Assembly (NCBI GenBank): GCA_017484285.1
Contig: JAFUTH010000009.1
Span: forward strand, 1 to 64,000
Reading direction: 5' to 3'
From: Treponema sp.
GTDB lineage: Bacteria > Spirochaetota > Spirochaetia > Treponematales > Treponemataceae
Length of the DNA stretch: 64,000 bases
Below the pieces are notes generated by a model. That model saw only the letters and a list, made by a program, of their open reading frames with translations, ran no database searches and was not told the origin of the DNA. Both the position numbers and the translations under genes were made by a program. Within the stretch, counting starts at the first letter, position 1, and each line of letters begins with the position of its first letter. Shown here piece after piece: positions 1 through 8,430 of this stretch.

Positions 1-309
1 GAGGAGCCGGGCGGCGTAATACTCGGCTCGCTTCCCGTACGCGTAGCCCTCGTCCCAAGACTGCATCTCGACCTGAGCCTTCTCGCCGTCGGCGAATGTG
101 CAGTTAATGTCGTAATCGATTCCCCGCTGAGCGTCATACACCTTCGGAATCTCTGTATTCACCACGGTTGCGGATTTTACCTCGCGCCCGATTGCCGCGC
201 TCAGGAACGAGCGTAGTGCCTTGCGCGAGTCCTCGGTGTCCTGCGTGAAGATTGCCTTGAAGTTCGGGTCTAAGCGCGGGTTCAGGATTCTGGTCGGTTT
301 GTGTGCCAT
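1..309 (-). CDS. Rpn-family PD-(D/E)XK nuclease / putative transposase, 3' end outside the window
   Basis: The first 103 residues of a recombination-promoting nuclease (Rpn, PDDEXK_2 type). The start is the ATG at 309-307, preceded by a GAGAGG ribosome site; the frame is open to base 1. The nuclease core is visible: D65/D67 in the GIDYDINCTF segment, then a strand ending E81-M82-Q83 (ExQ variant of the PD-(D/E)XK site), then the conserved SWDEGYAYGKRAEYY helix. Family members act on DNA and are abundant multicopy genes in gut Treponema. The C-terminal half cannot be judged, so intactness is unknown. Downstream on the same strand lies outside the window. Confidence 0.85.
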   Translation of the reverse strand, partial: MAHKPTRILNPRLDPNFKAIFTQDTEDSRKALRSFLSAAIGREVKSATVVNTEIPKVYDAQRGIDYDINCTFADGEKAQVEMQSWDEGYAYGKRAEYYAARLL

Positions 310-519
310 AAAGATTACCTCTCTGCTGTGATTTTTCCTGCGGGCACAAGCCATGCTTCCCACACCACGCATCTCTTTTGCCCACGCTTATTTATTTGCA
401 AAAACACTCACGGCTTTTACAGCGAGAGGAGGATAATTTTTTGTTATATTTAAGGTTTTCCTTTTCGTGCCCGAGCGTGCGCTTCGCTCTCTCTAAAGCG
501 TACGAAGTGTTCTTCTCTT

Positions 520-600
520 AAAAAAACAAAAAGGGCGGCACCGCTTGCTACAGTGCCGCCCGACTTCCGCATAGCCTGAAGGACTGGCAATCTGCGGAAG
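520..600 (-). terminator. Two-hairpin terminator region
   Basis: On the minus strand a hairpin with arms CTTCCGCA/TGCGGAAG (564-600) is followed by a GC-rich hairpin with 9-bp arms GGGCGGCAC/GTGCCGCCC (533-561) and a T-rich tract (520-532). It is a good rho-independent terminator for leftward transcription, probably from the lipoprotein gene or from a small RNA in this gap. Confidence 0.7.
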
Positions 601-635
601 GTTTTTGAAATGTCAGATGAATGTTGGATTTTCTG

Positions 636-835
636 TCTTTGTACAGGGAAACTGTCTTTTTGTTGATTTACGCGATAATACAAGAAACATCTCACAGCGA
701 GAACGTGTCAGAAAGTCCGCGGTTGAAGCCCTACGGGACGCTACGCTCTTCAAAGCGGACTTTTGCCACAACCTCGCTTCCGATGTTTCTTGCTTTTTCG
801 GTCATCAAAAAGGCAGTTCCGTTTCTGTATAAAGT
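636..835. repeat. 200-bp imperfect palindrome
   Basis: The two halves are diverged inverted copies of one sequence. Matched blocks include CAAGAAACATC (681-691) with its complement at 782-792, AAAGTCCGC (712-720) with its complement at 755-763, and a CTTTTTG block near 656-662 with its complement near 806-812. The centre lies near 736. It resembles a MITE or a decayed hairpin element; no transposase is nearby except the Rpn gene at 1-309. Confidence 0.65.
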
Positions 836-854
836 CGTTACTACAACATTCGCT

Positions 855-914
855 GTCATTCCCAAAACGTGTGTAGAATTGGGAATGACGAGTGTGTCGG
901 TGTTACACCGACAC
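855..914. repeat. Two adjacent hairpins after the lipoprotein gene
   Basis: One hairpin has 11-bp arms GTCATTCCCAA/TTGGGAATGAC (about 855-889). The next has arms TGTCGGTGT/ACACCGACA (about 894-914). They lie just after the stop codon of the lipoprotein gene on the minus strand. Neither has a T-run, so they may stabilise the mRNA 3' end or be REP-like elements. Confidence 0.6.
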
Positions 915-924
915 GATGGGTGAT

Positions 925-2268
925 TTACTCACATGTAATGCTGAAAAGAGATGATCCGTTCATCGGAATTGTATATGTTCCTGCTGGAACAGAATCAAAT
1001 TCTTTTGTAACTTTGTCGTTACCGAGATTTCCTTCTGCAAGAATCTCTGTTCCATCAGCTGCATAGATAGCGATGAATCGTTTTGCATCTGCGCCACCAG
1101 CTCCTGAGTAAACAATCGTTACTTTTGAATCTGTATCGAGCGTGAATGTCAGCCATTTTCCACCACTGGTTTCAGTCCATGTTGGAGCATCTGCAACTGT
1201 TTTTCCTGAAGAAGCCTGTGCCTGAAGGTGGTCTGTGTTCCACTTCCATCGACCGGTAGCTGTGAGACTTGCTCCTGTGCCTGATGTGACGGGAACTGCA
1301 AGGTCTGTAACCGCATCAGCAGCGGCATCGCTCGTCGGGAAACCTTCTGGCTGAGTTGAGAAATCCCATGTAGCTGTTGCGCCTGAAGAAGCCTCTGTCT
1401 TTTCGCTCTTTACATAGAATGTGTTCCATTCTGCGACGAGGTGTGCTTTAACAGGTGCGGTAACGGTCTTATCGGTTGTAACAGAGAAGAGTTCTGTGCT
1501 TTCTGAGCCACTCGTTCCGAGATCCGTATAAACTACAGAGATTGCTGTTCCATCGTATGCAATTTTTGCAGAGTAGATGTTTGTCGCTTTCAATGTTCCC
1601 AATGACTGCGTACCAGCTTCAGCAGTGAGTAAACCTCCCCAGGCTGTCAATTGTGAAGTTGTTGAGAGATATAACGGGTCAGCTGCCGAGTCGTACGCCT
1701 CAACGAGACAGTCTGCTCCGTCTTCCGCAACTTTGAATGTGTACGTGATTGACTCGTTTGCAGCGAGTTCTACAACATCTGTACCCTGATTTGCTGCATC
1801 CCACCATGCTGTTCCAACGAGCGTTGCTGTGTTGCTGTCAACGAAGGCTGAGAGCCCGTTATCACTTGCCGCACTCACCGTGAGTGAGAGCTTTGTCGCA
1901 GCTGTTTTTCCGCCGTAGGTAACGGTGATTTCGTATGTTCCTGCCGCCAAGTTGACAGCTTCGCCGACTTTGAGCACGGTGTTTGCGCTGTCGCTTGCGG
2001 TGTATGTAGCATCGCTTGTGACATCTTTGCCAGCAGCACCCGGCTCGCTGAATGTGCCGACCGTAGCATTGTCGTAGTATGCGTAGACTTTTACTGTGCC
2101 CAATGCGAAATTATCGCCTACGGTAAGCGCAGTTGGAGCGCCACCCGCAACGATTTCTTTGAGAACTGGATCGTCATCCCCGCCGTCGTCAGAGCATGAC
2201 AGGAACAATCCGCCGAACAAGAGTGCGCCTGCTGAGAGCAGGGCTGTCAGTTTTGAAAATCTTTTCAT
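925..2268 (-). CDS. Secreted lipoprotein with Ig-like and C-terminal beta-sandwich modules
   Basis: A 447-residue lipoprotein. The ATG at 2268-2266 is chosen because GGAGG lies 5 nt upstream; a TTG four codons earlier would overlap that site. Residues 1-24 are a signal peptide with lipobox LFLSC (C25), followed by an acidic SDDGGDDD linker. Residues about 38-135 look like a bacterial Ig-like surface domain. The C-terminal 110 residues (from WKWNTDHLQ on) form a predicted beta-sandwich of the kind attached to Treponema polysaccharide lyases and probably bind carbohydrate. No catalytic motif was seen. A plausible role is surface binding of plant glycans. Its promoter spacer has a homopolymer, so expression may switch. 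Confidence 0.8.
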   Translation of the reverse strand: MKRFSKLTALLSAGALLFGGLFLSCSDDGGDDDPVLKEIVAGGAPTALTVGDNFALGTVKVYAYYDNATVGTFSEPGAAGKDVTSDATYTASDSANTVLKVGEAVNLAAGTYEITVTYGGKTAATKLSLTVSAASDNGLSAFVDSNTATLVGTAWWDAANQGTDVVELAANESITYTFKVAEDGADCLVEAYDSAADPLYLSTTSQLTAWGGLLTAEAGTQSLGTLKATNIYSAKIAYDGTAISVVYTDLGTSGSESTELFSVTTDKTVTAPVKAHLVAEWNTFYVKSEKTEASSGATATWDFSTQPEGFPTSDAAADAVTDLAVPVTSGTGASLTATGRWKWNTDHLQAQASSGKTVADAPTWTETSGGKWLTFTLDTDSKVTIVYSGAGGADAKRFIAIYAADGTEILAEGNLGNDKVTKEFDSVPAGTYTIPMNGSSLFSITCE

Positions 2269-2312
2269 TTTCTCCTCCAAAATTTTTGAAAATGTAGGTT
2301 TGTTCTTACTGT

Positions 2313-2341
2313 ATCATACGGGGGGGGGTACATAACCGACA
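2313..2341 (-). promoter_or_regulatory. Promoter with nine-base C tract in the -35/-10 spacer
   Basis: On the minus strand a -10 TATGAT (2318-2313) lies 45 nt upstream of the lipoprotein ATG. The 17-nt spacer contains an uninterrupted run of nine C (2328-2320). The -35 (TGTCGG, 2341-2336) is weak, so a change of spacer length should matter. This is the architecture of slipped-strand phase-variable promoters. Confidence 0.55.
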
Positions 2342-2419
2342 TATAATTGGATTATTCTGCGAATTCAAAGAAAAATGTAAAAAATCTTAAATTTTCTCGC
2401 TTTTCTCTCAAAGACGGTA

Positions 2420-2425
2420 TATACT
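2420..2425 (+). promoter_or_regulatory. -10 element placing the transcript start at or near the ATG
   Basis: TATACT ends 6 nt before the ATG at 2432, so a start 6-8 nt downstream would give a leaderless or almost leaderless mRNA. No Shine-Dalgarno sequence is present before this ATG, which agrees. No good -35 is visible. Confidence 0.45.
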
Positions 2426-2431
2426 GACTCT

Positions 2432-3271
2432 ATGACACCAGCAGACATTGAACTGTTCGGGCGCAAGACGTTTTTTATTGCGCCTGACACATCGCTCATT
2501 CCAAAGAACTATCTCGAAGAATTTATGGCACGTGGGTATCAGACCTACATAATCAACGATGACTACACGTGCTCGATTCAGTCTAAGGTCAGGGAAATTA
2601 CGCGGCTGTATCCTGAGTCAATCCTTTATTTCAACATAGATGCCACCATCGACGGCATTGAATGGAAGTCGTATATCCGGGAGCTGCATGAATTCTTGGG
2701 CGAGCAAACGCTCATCGGAATCTTCTATCATCAGCGCGCTGATTCTGCCGAAGAGGAGCGAATCAAAACGTATTTTGTGCGCGACGTTCGGATTCGTGCC
2801 GGGTGTTTTTCTTTGTCGGCGCACAATCACGAGAATTTTGATTCTATCCTTGCGGTGCTTGAGCAGAGCGGAGCAAAGGGCAGGCGAAATCTTGTCCGCG
2901 CGAATTGCAACGCGTCGAGCACGGTCAAATTCGAGCACAAGGGCTCTGGCTACACGGCGCGGCTTTTGGACGTGAACGTCACGCATTTTCGGTGCGACTT
3001 GCAGGGCAGCACGGAGCAGTTCGCCATCTTCGAAAAAATCCAAAATGCCACGCTCTATGTGAACGGTGTGCCCTTTATGTCTGATGTCGTCCTCATCATG
3101 AAGCGCACTTCGGGCGGAAAGAATCTCTGTATCTTCATGTTCATCAAGTCGGACGGCACGCCTGATTTGGACGGAGAGACGGCAAAAAAGCTGAACCAAA
3201 AGATTTATCAAATCGTTTTAGATGAAACAATGGCAGTTCTTCAAAATGCGTTTAGAACTGCCGATAGATAA
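2432..3271 (+). CDS. PilZ-like hypothetical protein upstream of a chemoreceptor
   Basis: A 279-residue soluble protein with no signal peptide or membrane segment. Residues 1-145 form an alpha/beta region reminiscent of a degenerate receiver or ATP-grasp-like fold; I do not recognise the family. Residues about 150-260 resemble a PilZ domain: R152-x3-R156 matches the RxxxR c-di-GMP arm, but the second motif (D180-V-N-V-T-H-F) is a poor match to (D/N)xSxxG, so binding is uncertain. The next gene, a chemoreceptor, starts 24 nt later on the same strand, so the two are probably cotranscribed and could connect c-di-GMP with motility. The start lacks a ribosome site (see the -10 just upstream). Confidence 0.6.
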   Translation: MTPADIELFGRKTFFIAPDTSLIPKNYLEEFMARGYQTYIINDDYTCSIQSKVREITRLYPESILYFNIDATIDGIEWKSYIRELHEFLGEQTLIGIFYHQRADSAEEERIKTYFVRDVRIRAGCFSLSAHNHENFDSILAVLEQSGAKGRRNLVRANCNASSTVKFEHKGSGYTARLLDVNVTHFRCDLQGSTEQFAIFEKIQNATLYVNGVPFMSDVVLIMKRTSGGKNLCIFMFIKSDGTPDLDGETAKKLNQKIYQIVLDETMAVLQNAFRTADR

Positions 3272-3295
3272 AAAAGTAATCGAGGAGATTAAAAA

Positions 3296-5374
3296 ATGCT
3301 TGGAATCAAAGGAAAAATCAACATCGCCTTTCTGACGGTCATGTTGCTTGCGAGCGCGGGAATCGTCGTGTTTTCGTTCATCAGTTCTTCAAAAGAACTT
3401 TCGGCATCGGTCGACATCGGAAACATGAACCTCGCTCATGCGGCGGCATCTGACATCTACAATTTAAACGACCGCGAAATGAAGATGTTGCAGTCACTCG
3501 CGAATCTGTCGACAATCCGTGACCCCGAAGTCGATTTGCATGACAAATGGGAGCTTGCGAACAGCGTGATTGACGGCATGGACGGCTACATCGGCATGGG
3601 CATATACGACGAAAACGGCGTTGGCTGGACGACGACGGGCGAGTACAAAGACTTGAGCAGCCGGGAATACTTGCAGGTTTCTATGCAGGGGCAGCCGGCG
3701 ATTATGGACCCGAACTGGAGTGCTGTGAACGGCCAGCTTTCAACAATGTATGCGTATCCGGTCTATGATGTGGACGGCATGCAGATTGCGGAGGTCGTCG
3801 CAGTCCGTGATTCTGAAGAATTGTGCCGCACGGTCGAGAATATCACGGTCGGTCTCTATTCGCATCCGTTCGTCGTGAATACGCGCACGGGAAAATACGT
3901 CGCCCACGCTGATGTCGAGAAGGTACAAAATGGGCTCTCTGTGTACGATGACTTGTGCGAAGGAATCCGCCCCTTGCTCGACACTATTTTTGCTGGTGGC
4001 GATATTGGAACGGACGTGTACTACGACGAAATCCAAAAAGAAAAATATGCTGCCTCGTACCAGGCTGTTTTCGACAGCGATTGGGTGGTCATCTGCGTCG
4101 CGCCGTATTCGGACTTTTACGGCGGTCTGACAGTCGTCTTGCACAGCATGATTGGCATCGGCGTGGTCGCGTTGATTATCGCGTTCCTCGTTGGTCTTTT
4201 TGTCGTCAATTTCGCAATCAAACCGCTCCAAAACGTCGGTTCTGCTATCAAAGAGATTGCGAGCGGAGATGCTGATTTGACGCGCCGATTGCCGGTCGGC
4301 ACAAAGGACGAAATCGGCAAGCTTGCGGCGGGCTTCAACGACTTTACCGAAAAACTACGCTCGATTGTCTCCGAGCTAAAAGGCTCAAAGGACGACTTGC
4401 ATTCATACGGCGAGCAGCTGGGCAAAATGGTGCAGGATAACGCTGACTTCTTGGGCGAGATGATTAACTCAATCAAGGGCGTAAATGACGAGATTTCGAA
4501 TCAGCACGAGAAGGTCGGCGATTCAGCGGGCGCGGTCGAGATGATTTCTCAAGCTGTCCAGACGTTGCGTGATTTGCTCGAAAAGCAAGAGCAGGGCGTC
4601 GAGCAGGCTTCTTCTGCCGTTACGCAGATGATTGGAAATATCACGTCGGTTTCAAATTCAGTCGAAAAAATGGCGGGTGAATTCGAGGCATTGCAGGGCG
4701 ATGTCGACAAGGGTATCGCTCAGCAGCATGAAGTCAACACGCAGATTCAAGAGATTGAGGCTCAGTCAAAGATGCTCAACGAGGCAAACAAGGTCATTTC
4801 TTCAATTGCTTCCGAGACGAACTTGCTCGCTATGAACGCGGCTATCGAGGCGGCTCACGCGGGCGACGCAGGAAAGGGCTTTGCGGTCGTCGCGGACGAA
4901 ATTCGCAAACTGTCCGAGACGTCTGCCGCCGAGTCAAAGAAGATTTCAGCGCAGCTTAAGAGCATTCTCGGCGCGATTTCGGGCGTTGTCGATGCGTCGA
5001 GCCTTGCTGACCGCTCATTTACTGCCGTTGCCGAAAAAATTCAAGGCACGGGCAACTTGGTGCGCGAAATCAAGCTCGCAATGGAAGAGCAGAGCGAGGG
5101 TTCTAAGCAGATTGGCGATGCGTTGAGCTACATGAACGATGCCACGGCGCAAGTCCGCACGGCTTCTGACGGCGTAGACCAGTCTCGGCAGGGCATCATC
5201 AGCAATATCGACGCGCTCAAGGCATCATCTGATGTCGTTAAGGGGCAGGTCGAGAGCATGTCGGGCAACATTAAAAACATGGAAGAATCCGACACGTCTC
5301 TCTTGAACATCACCACGTCGATTAACGGCTCAATCTACCGCATCGGAAGCCAAATCGATCAGTTCAAGGTTTGA
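3296..5374 (+). CDS. Methyl-accepting chemotaxis protein 1 (Cache sensor)
   Basis: A 692-residue transmembrane chemoreceptor. TM1 is at about residues 8-30, an extracytoplasmic dCache-like sensor at about 35-275 and TM2 at about 278-304, followed by HAMP (306-358) and a long coiled-coil signalling domain. The hairpin tip [17 protein letters not shown] lies near residue 508 and contacts CheA/CheW. The protein ends GSQIDQFKV like the two other receptors here; no NWETF-type CheR pentapeptide is present. GAGGAG lies 8 nt before the ATG. The ligand is unknown. It follows the PilZ-like gene by 24 nt, and a strong terminator follows. Confidence 0.95.
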   Translation: MLGIKGKINIAFLTVMLLASAGIVVFSFISSSKELSASVDIGNMNLAHAAASDIYNLNDREMKMLQSLANLSTIRDPEVDLHDKWELANSVIDGMDGYIGMGIYDENGVGWTTTGEYKDLSSREYLQVSMQGQPAIMDPNWSAVNGQLSTMYAYPVYDVDGMQIAEVVAVRDSEELCRTVENITVGLYSHPFVVNTRTGKYVAHADVEKVQNGLSVYDDLCEGIRPLLDTIFAGGDIGTDVYYDEIQKEKYAASYQAVFDSDWVVICVAPYSDFYGGLTVVLHSMIGIGVVALIIAFLVGLFVVNFAIKPLQNVGSAIKEIASGDADLTRRLPVGTKDEIGKLAAGFNDFTEKLRSIVSELKGSKDDLHSYGEQLGKMVQDNADFLGEMINSIKGVNDEISNQHEKVGDSAGAVEMISQAVQTLRDLLEKQEQGVEQASSAVTQMIGNITSVSNSVEKMAGEFEALQGDVDKGIAQQHEVNTQIQEIEAQSKMLNEANKVISSIASETNLLAMNAAIEAAHAGDAGKGFAVVADEIRKLSETSAAESKKISAQLKSILGAISGVVDASSLADRSFTAVAEKIQGTGNLVREIKLAMEEQSEGSKQIGDALSYMNDATAQVRTASDGVDQSRQGIISNIDALKASSDVVKGQVESMSGNIKNMEESDTSLLNITTSINGSIYRIGSQIDQFKV

Positions 5375-5404
5375 AAATTACATCCTGTAATTTTCAGAAC
5401 CAAC

Positions 5405-5456
5405 GAGAAAATTCTGTTCACCTAAAGGCAAACAGAATTTTCTCTCTTTTCTTTTT
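5405..5456 (+). terminator. Rho-independent terminator of chemoreceptor 1
   Basis: Perfect 14-bp arms GAGAAAATTCTGTT (5405-5418) and their complement (5431-5444) around a 12-nt loop, followed by a T-rich tail. It lies between convergent genes and may also serve radA. Confidence 0.85.
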
Positions 5457-5477
5457 CGCCGCGTCCATGCGGCGCAT

Positions 5478-6830
5478 TTATTTTCCAAACACCGCCTTCA
5501 CCAACTCGCTCACGGTGCTCACTTTTTGGGCGCCGTCTTCTTTTTCGGGGGCGGCGATTTGGGTAAAGCCTAAGTCGCGCGCGGTTTTGATTCGCTGCTT
5601 TAATCGCGGAACGGGGCGAATTTCCCCTGCAAGGCTCAGTTCGCCCACAATCACATTGTTTTCTGAGAGCGGAATATCCGTTCGCGCCGAGTAAAGAGCC
5701 GCCGCCAATGCCGCGTCAATCGCGCTTTCGGTGAGCTTTACACCGCCCGCCACATTCACATACAAATCTTGGTCTGAAAATTTGAGCTTCGTCTTTTTTT
5801 CAAGGACTGCCGCCACTCGAGCCACGCGGTTCGAGTCAATTTTTTCGGAATAAACTCGGCTGATGCTCGCTTTCGCTGGCACGGTGAGCGCCTGAATCTC
5901 CACCAAAAATGCACGACTTCCCTCAAACACACAGGAATTTGCGATTCCTGAAGGAACTGCGCCCGTCCGCTTGGTGATGAACATGGTGCTTGGGTCGCCC
6001 ACGCCTTCCAATCCCTTTTCGGTCATCGCGAAAATGCCGAGTTCGTCCACGCTTCCGAATCGGTTTTTAATCGCACGCAAAAATCGCACTTCATCGTCAT
6101 TTCGCTCAAACGACACGACCGTATCAACCATGTGCTCAAGGCTTTTGGGGCCTGCAATCGTGCCTTCTTTGGTGACATGCGCACTCATCACAAGCACGCT
6201 GTCGCGTTCCTTTACCCAGCCAATCAACTCGTTCGCGCAGAATTTGAGCTGATTCACTGTTCCCGGCACAATGCCCGCTTCAACGGAATACACGGTTTGA
6301 ATCGAGTCGATAATCACAAAAATCGGATTGAGCGCAACGAGCGCGTCTTTTATGTCTTCAAGGCGCATCGTGCAGAGGATTTCGATCCCCGTGGTGTCGA
6401 GGTGCAAGCGGTCTGCTCTGCCTTTGATTTGCCCCGCGCTTTCTTCGCCCGAAACATACAAGATTTTTCCGCCGCCGTTTTTGTGAATCGCCGCGCATGC
6501 CTGAATCATGAGCGTTGATTTTCCGATTCCAGGCTCGCCGCCAATCAAAATCGCGCTTCGTTTCATCGCGCCTCCACCAAGCACGCGGTCAAACTCCGCG
6601 ATTCCCGTGCACAGCCGTGCATTTTCTTGGGCTGAGACGAGCGAAAGCGGAAGCGGCTTCACTTTTTCGGTGGTCGCGTTCCCGAATGCCGCCGCGTTTG
6701 AATTCGGGTCAACGATTGCTTCTTCAAGCGTGTTCCATTCCCCGCACTGCGGACATCGCCCGAGCCAGCGCGGCTGAGTGTATCCACATTCAGTGCATTT
6801 ATAGACAGTAGATTTAATCTTTTTCGCCAT
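5478..6830 (-). CDS. radA: DNA repair protein RadA (Sms)
   Basis: A 450-residue RadA, a RecA-related helicase that helps branch migration and recombination intermediate processing in the cytoplasm. The N-terminal zinc finger has C12-x2-C15 and C26-x2-C29. Walker A (GEPGIGKST) is at about 98-106 and the RadA signature KNRFG at 255-259. The C-terminal third is the Lon-protease-like domain without protease function. Length is normal for the family. GGAGA lies 4 nt before the ATG. The gene is convergent with chemoreceptor 1, and a CACAGAG palindrome lies upstream. Confidence 0.97.
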   Translation of the reverse strand: MAKKIKSTVYKCTECGYTQPRWLGRCPQCGEWNTLEEAIVDPNSNAAAFGNATTEKVKPLPLSLVSAQENARLCTGIAEFDRVLGGGAMKRSAILIGGEPGIGKSTLMIQACAAIHKNGGGKILYVSGEESAGQIKGRADRLHLDTTGIEILCTMRLEDIKDALVALNPIFVIIDSIQTVYSVEAGIVPGTVNQLKFCANELIGWVKERDSVLVMSAHVTKEGTIAGPKSLEHMVDTVVSFERNDDEVRFLRAIKNRFGSVDELGIFAMTEKGLEGVGDPSTMFITKRTGAVPSGIANSCVFEGSRAFLVEIQALTVPAKASISRVYSEKIDSNRVARVAAVLEKKTKLKFSDQDLYVNVAGGVKLTESAIDAALAAALYSARTDIPLSENNVIVGELSLAGEIRPVPRLKQRIKTARDLGFTQIAAPEKEDGAQKVSTVSELVKAVFGK

Positions 6831-6844
6831 ACATTCTCCATTTT

Positions 6845-6930
6845 GAATTTCTCACAGAGCACACAGAGTTCACAGAGGTTTTTCTTTGGTTGCTATTTTC
6901 TCTGTGTCCTCTTTAGCTCTGTGAGGAATT
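6845..6930. repeat. CACAGAG-type palindromic repeat, copy 1
   Basis: Left arm AATTTCTCACAGAGCACACA... (6846 on) and right arm ...AGCTCTGTGAGGAATTT (to 6930) are inverted copies, each with three CACAGAG words about 9 nt apart. It fills the gap between radA and the upstream membrane-protein gene, both on the minus strand, and ends 2 nt from the latter's stop codon. A second copy lies at 45857-45994. Confidence 0.7.
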
Positions 6931-6932
6931 TT

Positions 6933-7280
6933 TCACTCTACTCTTATGAAAACATCATTTGGCAGGCAGGCTGCCCAGTCGTTTTCAGCCGAGACTGCGC
7001 CCATGTGAACGCAGGTTTTGTTTGTGCAGGGCGAGCTTTTAAAAAACGCCCGCCCGTCTTGAATCACAATCACCGATGTTCCGAGCGCGCCGTCGATTTC
7101 AAGTTCCCGATTTTTTTCGAGCGGATAAATGAATTCTTTTTTTCCGCTCGTCACCAAAAGTCGCGCTTCGTGGTCTTCTGAGTTCTTTAAAAAAAGAAAG
7201 GACGCGACCGTGACTGCGAGAAAAAGAATAAAAATGAAAACATCGGCTTTTCGGAATATCTTGAGAATTGCAAAATTCAT
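6933..7280 (-). CDS. NusG domain II-containing membrane-anchored protein
   Basis: A 115-residue protein with one N-terminal membrane segment (about residues 7-29) and an exported domain. The C-terminal half matches the NusG_II (DUF1312) family: beta strands around GTSVIVIQDGRAFF, the CTNKTCVHMG cysteine pair, then DWAACLPNDVFIRV. The family is often found near electron-transport or flavin-transfer genes; its role is unsettled. The ATG at 7280 has only a weak ribosome site (GTGGAC). A TTG six codons upstream is the alternative start. It precedes radA on the same strand, separated by the CACAGAG palindrome. Confidence 0.8.
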   Translation of the reverse strand: MNFAILKIFRKADVFIFILFLAVTVASFLFLKNSEDHEARLLVTSGKKEFIYPLEKNRELEIDGALGTSVIVIQDGRAFFKSSPCTNKTCVHMGAVSAENDWAACLPNDVFIRVE

Positions 7281-7397
7281 CGTCCACAAAGATACCAAAT
7301 TTCTATTCTAAAGTCGAATAAAGCGTTTGAATTGGCATAAAATTTTGTTATAAGTTGGAGATTTTGGACAAAATGGAGATTTTTTCCCTAAAAAATG

Positions 7398-7426
7398 TTG
7401 ACAAAAGGGGTGGCGCTGATTATATT
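7398..7426 (+). promoter_or_regulatory. Consensus sigma-70 promoter of a candidate small RNA
   Basis: TTGACA (7398-7403), a 17-nt spacer and TATATT (7421-7426). The predicted start is near 7433. No gene with a ribosome site follows; a strong terminator begins 50 nt later. Confidence 0.75.
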
Positions 7427-7432
7427 TATACT

Positions 7433-7528
7433 AGCTTGTAAAAAGCTGATAAACTCTCTCCGATGTCCAGCTTGCTGGACGGCAGGGCTTCCTTTAAGTG
7501 TTACTTCGAGGAAGCCCTGTTTTTTTTA
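7433..7528 (+). ncRNA. Candidate small RNA of about 95 nt
   Basis: A consensus promoter directly upstream and a strong terminator (10-bp arms AGGGCTTCCT/AGGAAGCCCT at 7484-7518, then eight T) bracket a short transcript. It also contains a 7-bp hairpin GTCCAGC-TT-GCTGGAC (7465-7480). An ATG at 7463 lacks a ribosome site and its frame runs through the terminator, so coding is unlikely. It does not show SRP, 6S, tmRNA or RNase P signatures. The family is unknown to me. Confidence 0.6.
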
Positions 7529-7543
7529 CTTCGCATTGGCGAC

Positions 7544-7599
7544 CGAGAAAATCCAAAGGATTTTCTCGTAAGCAAACACGAAGTTTACTTCGCGTTTGC
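7544..7599 (-). terminator. Paired hairpins at the 3' end of cysE
   Basis: A perfect 13-bp-arm hairpin (7572-7599) has the cysE stop codon in its loop. A second hairpin has 11-bp arms CGAGAAAATCC/GGATTTTCTCG (7544-7568). There is no adjacent T-run on the minus strand. They may act as mRNA 3' stabilisers or as a weak terminator facing the small RNA. Confidence 0.5.
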
Positions 7600-8430
7600 G
7601 ATAGATTCCGTAATCCATGAATTTCCGCCAATCACCGAGCCCTTGCCGATGACTGTTTCGCCGCCGAGAATTGTTGCGTTCGCATAGATTGTTACATCGT
7701 CTTCGATGGTAGGGTGGCGCTTTGTATTCTTGAGCGATTTTTTAACGCTCAGTGCGCCGAGCGTTACGCCCTGATAAATCTTTACGTTGTTCCCGATGAC
7801 CGATGTTTCTCCGATAACGACACCAGTTCCGTGGTCGATAAAGAAACTTTCACCAATCTTTGCGCCCGGATGAATGTCGATGCCTGTTTTGCCGTGCACA
7901 TGCTCACTCATAATCCGAGGAATGACCGGCACACCGCATTCATGAAGAAAATGCGCGATTCGGTGCACAATGATGGCTTCCAAGCCCGGATATGAGACAA
8001 TCACTTCGTCACCGCTTTTTGCCGCGGGGTCGCCGTTAAATGCAGCGATTGCATCGAGTCGTGCGAGCCTGCGGATTTCGGGAATTGCTTCAATCATGGC
8101 GAGGGCGGTCTTTTCGGCGAGGTCGAAGCAGTGTGAATTCTTGACCTGTGACTTTTCATCGTGCTGGATTGATTTGTACACGAGGGCTTTTTCGATTTCT
8201 TTTGTGAGCAACGCGATAATTCTGTTGACGCGCTGCCCAGTGATGTACCGAAGATTCTCTGAGTCCAATTCTTCCGCTGTTTTGTAGCCGGGAAAAATGA
8301 GGCACTGAATGTCATGGAGCACGGCAACGACATTCTCCCTGTTTGGAAAATTTTCGTTTCCCGCTTTGTTGATGCCTCCGTCCGTTTCGTATGATGTCAA
8401 AATGTTCTCTACTAATTCATCAATTTTCAC
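7585..8430 (-). CDS. cysE: Serine O-acetyltransferase (CysE)
   Basis: A 281-residue serine acetyltransferase that makes O-acetylserine from serine and acetyl-CoA, the acceptor used by cysteine synthase (cysK at 44364). An N-terminal helical domain (about 1-150) is followed by a left-handed beta-helix of hexapeptide repeats containing the DIHPGAKIG and FIDHGTGVVIGETS segments that carry the catalytic His/Asp site. The start is GTG with GGAG 7 nt upstream; an overlapping ATG is out of frame. The promoter does not show the CTAGGT box seen before metY and cysK. Confidence 0.95.
   Translation of the reverse strand: MKIDELVENILTSYETDGGINKAGNENFPNRENVVAVLHDIQCLIFPGYKTAEELDSENLRYITGQRVNRIIALLTKEIEKALVYKSIQHDEKSQVKNSHCFDLAEKTALAMIEAIPEIRRLARLDAIAAFNGDPAAKSGDEVIVSYPGLEAIIVHRIAHFLHECGVPVIPRIMSEHVHGKTGIDIHPGAKIGESFFIDHGTGVVIGETSVIGNNVKIYQGVTLGALSVKKSLKNTKRHPTIEDDVTIYANATILGGETVIGKGSVIGGNSWITESIANAK

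Larger units (their letters stand above)
310..924. other. 615-bp non-coding stretch rich in inverted repeats
   Basis: No convincing gene was found on either strand; short open frames here lack ribosome sites and run through hairpins. The stretch holds a minus-strand terminator, a 200-bp imperfect palindrome and two further hairpins, listed separately. It separates the lipoprotein gene from the Rpn gene and looks like a landing zone for small repeats. Confidence 0.7.

Noticed and set aside
134-385. 83-residue frame on the minus strand
   Set aside because: It overlaps the well-supported Rpn gene in another frame, has no family features and no good ribosome site.
450-695. 81-residue minus-strand frame in the repeat region
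   Set aside because: It runs through the terminator hairpins and the palindrome, and its composition is not protein-like.
7463-7687. 74-residue frame starting in the small RNA
   Set aside because: No ribosome site; it reads through the terminator and into cysE on the other strand.
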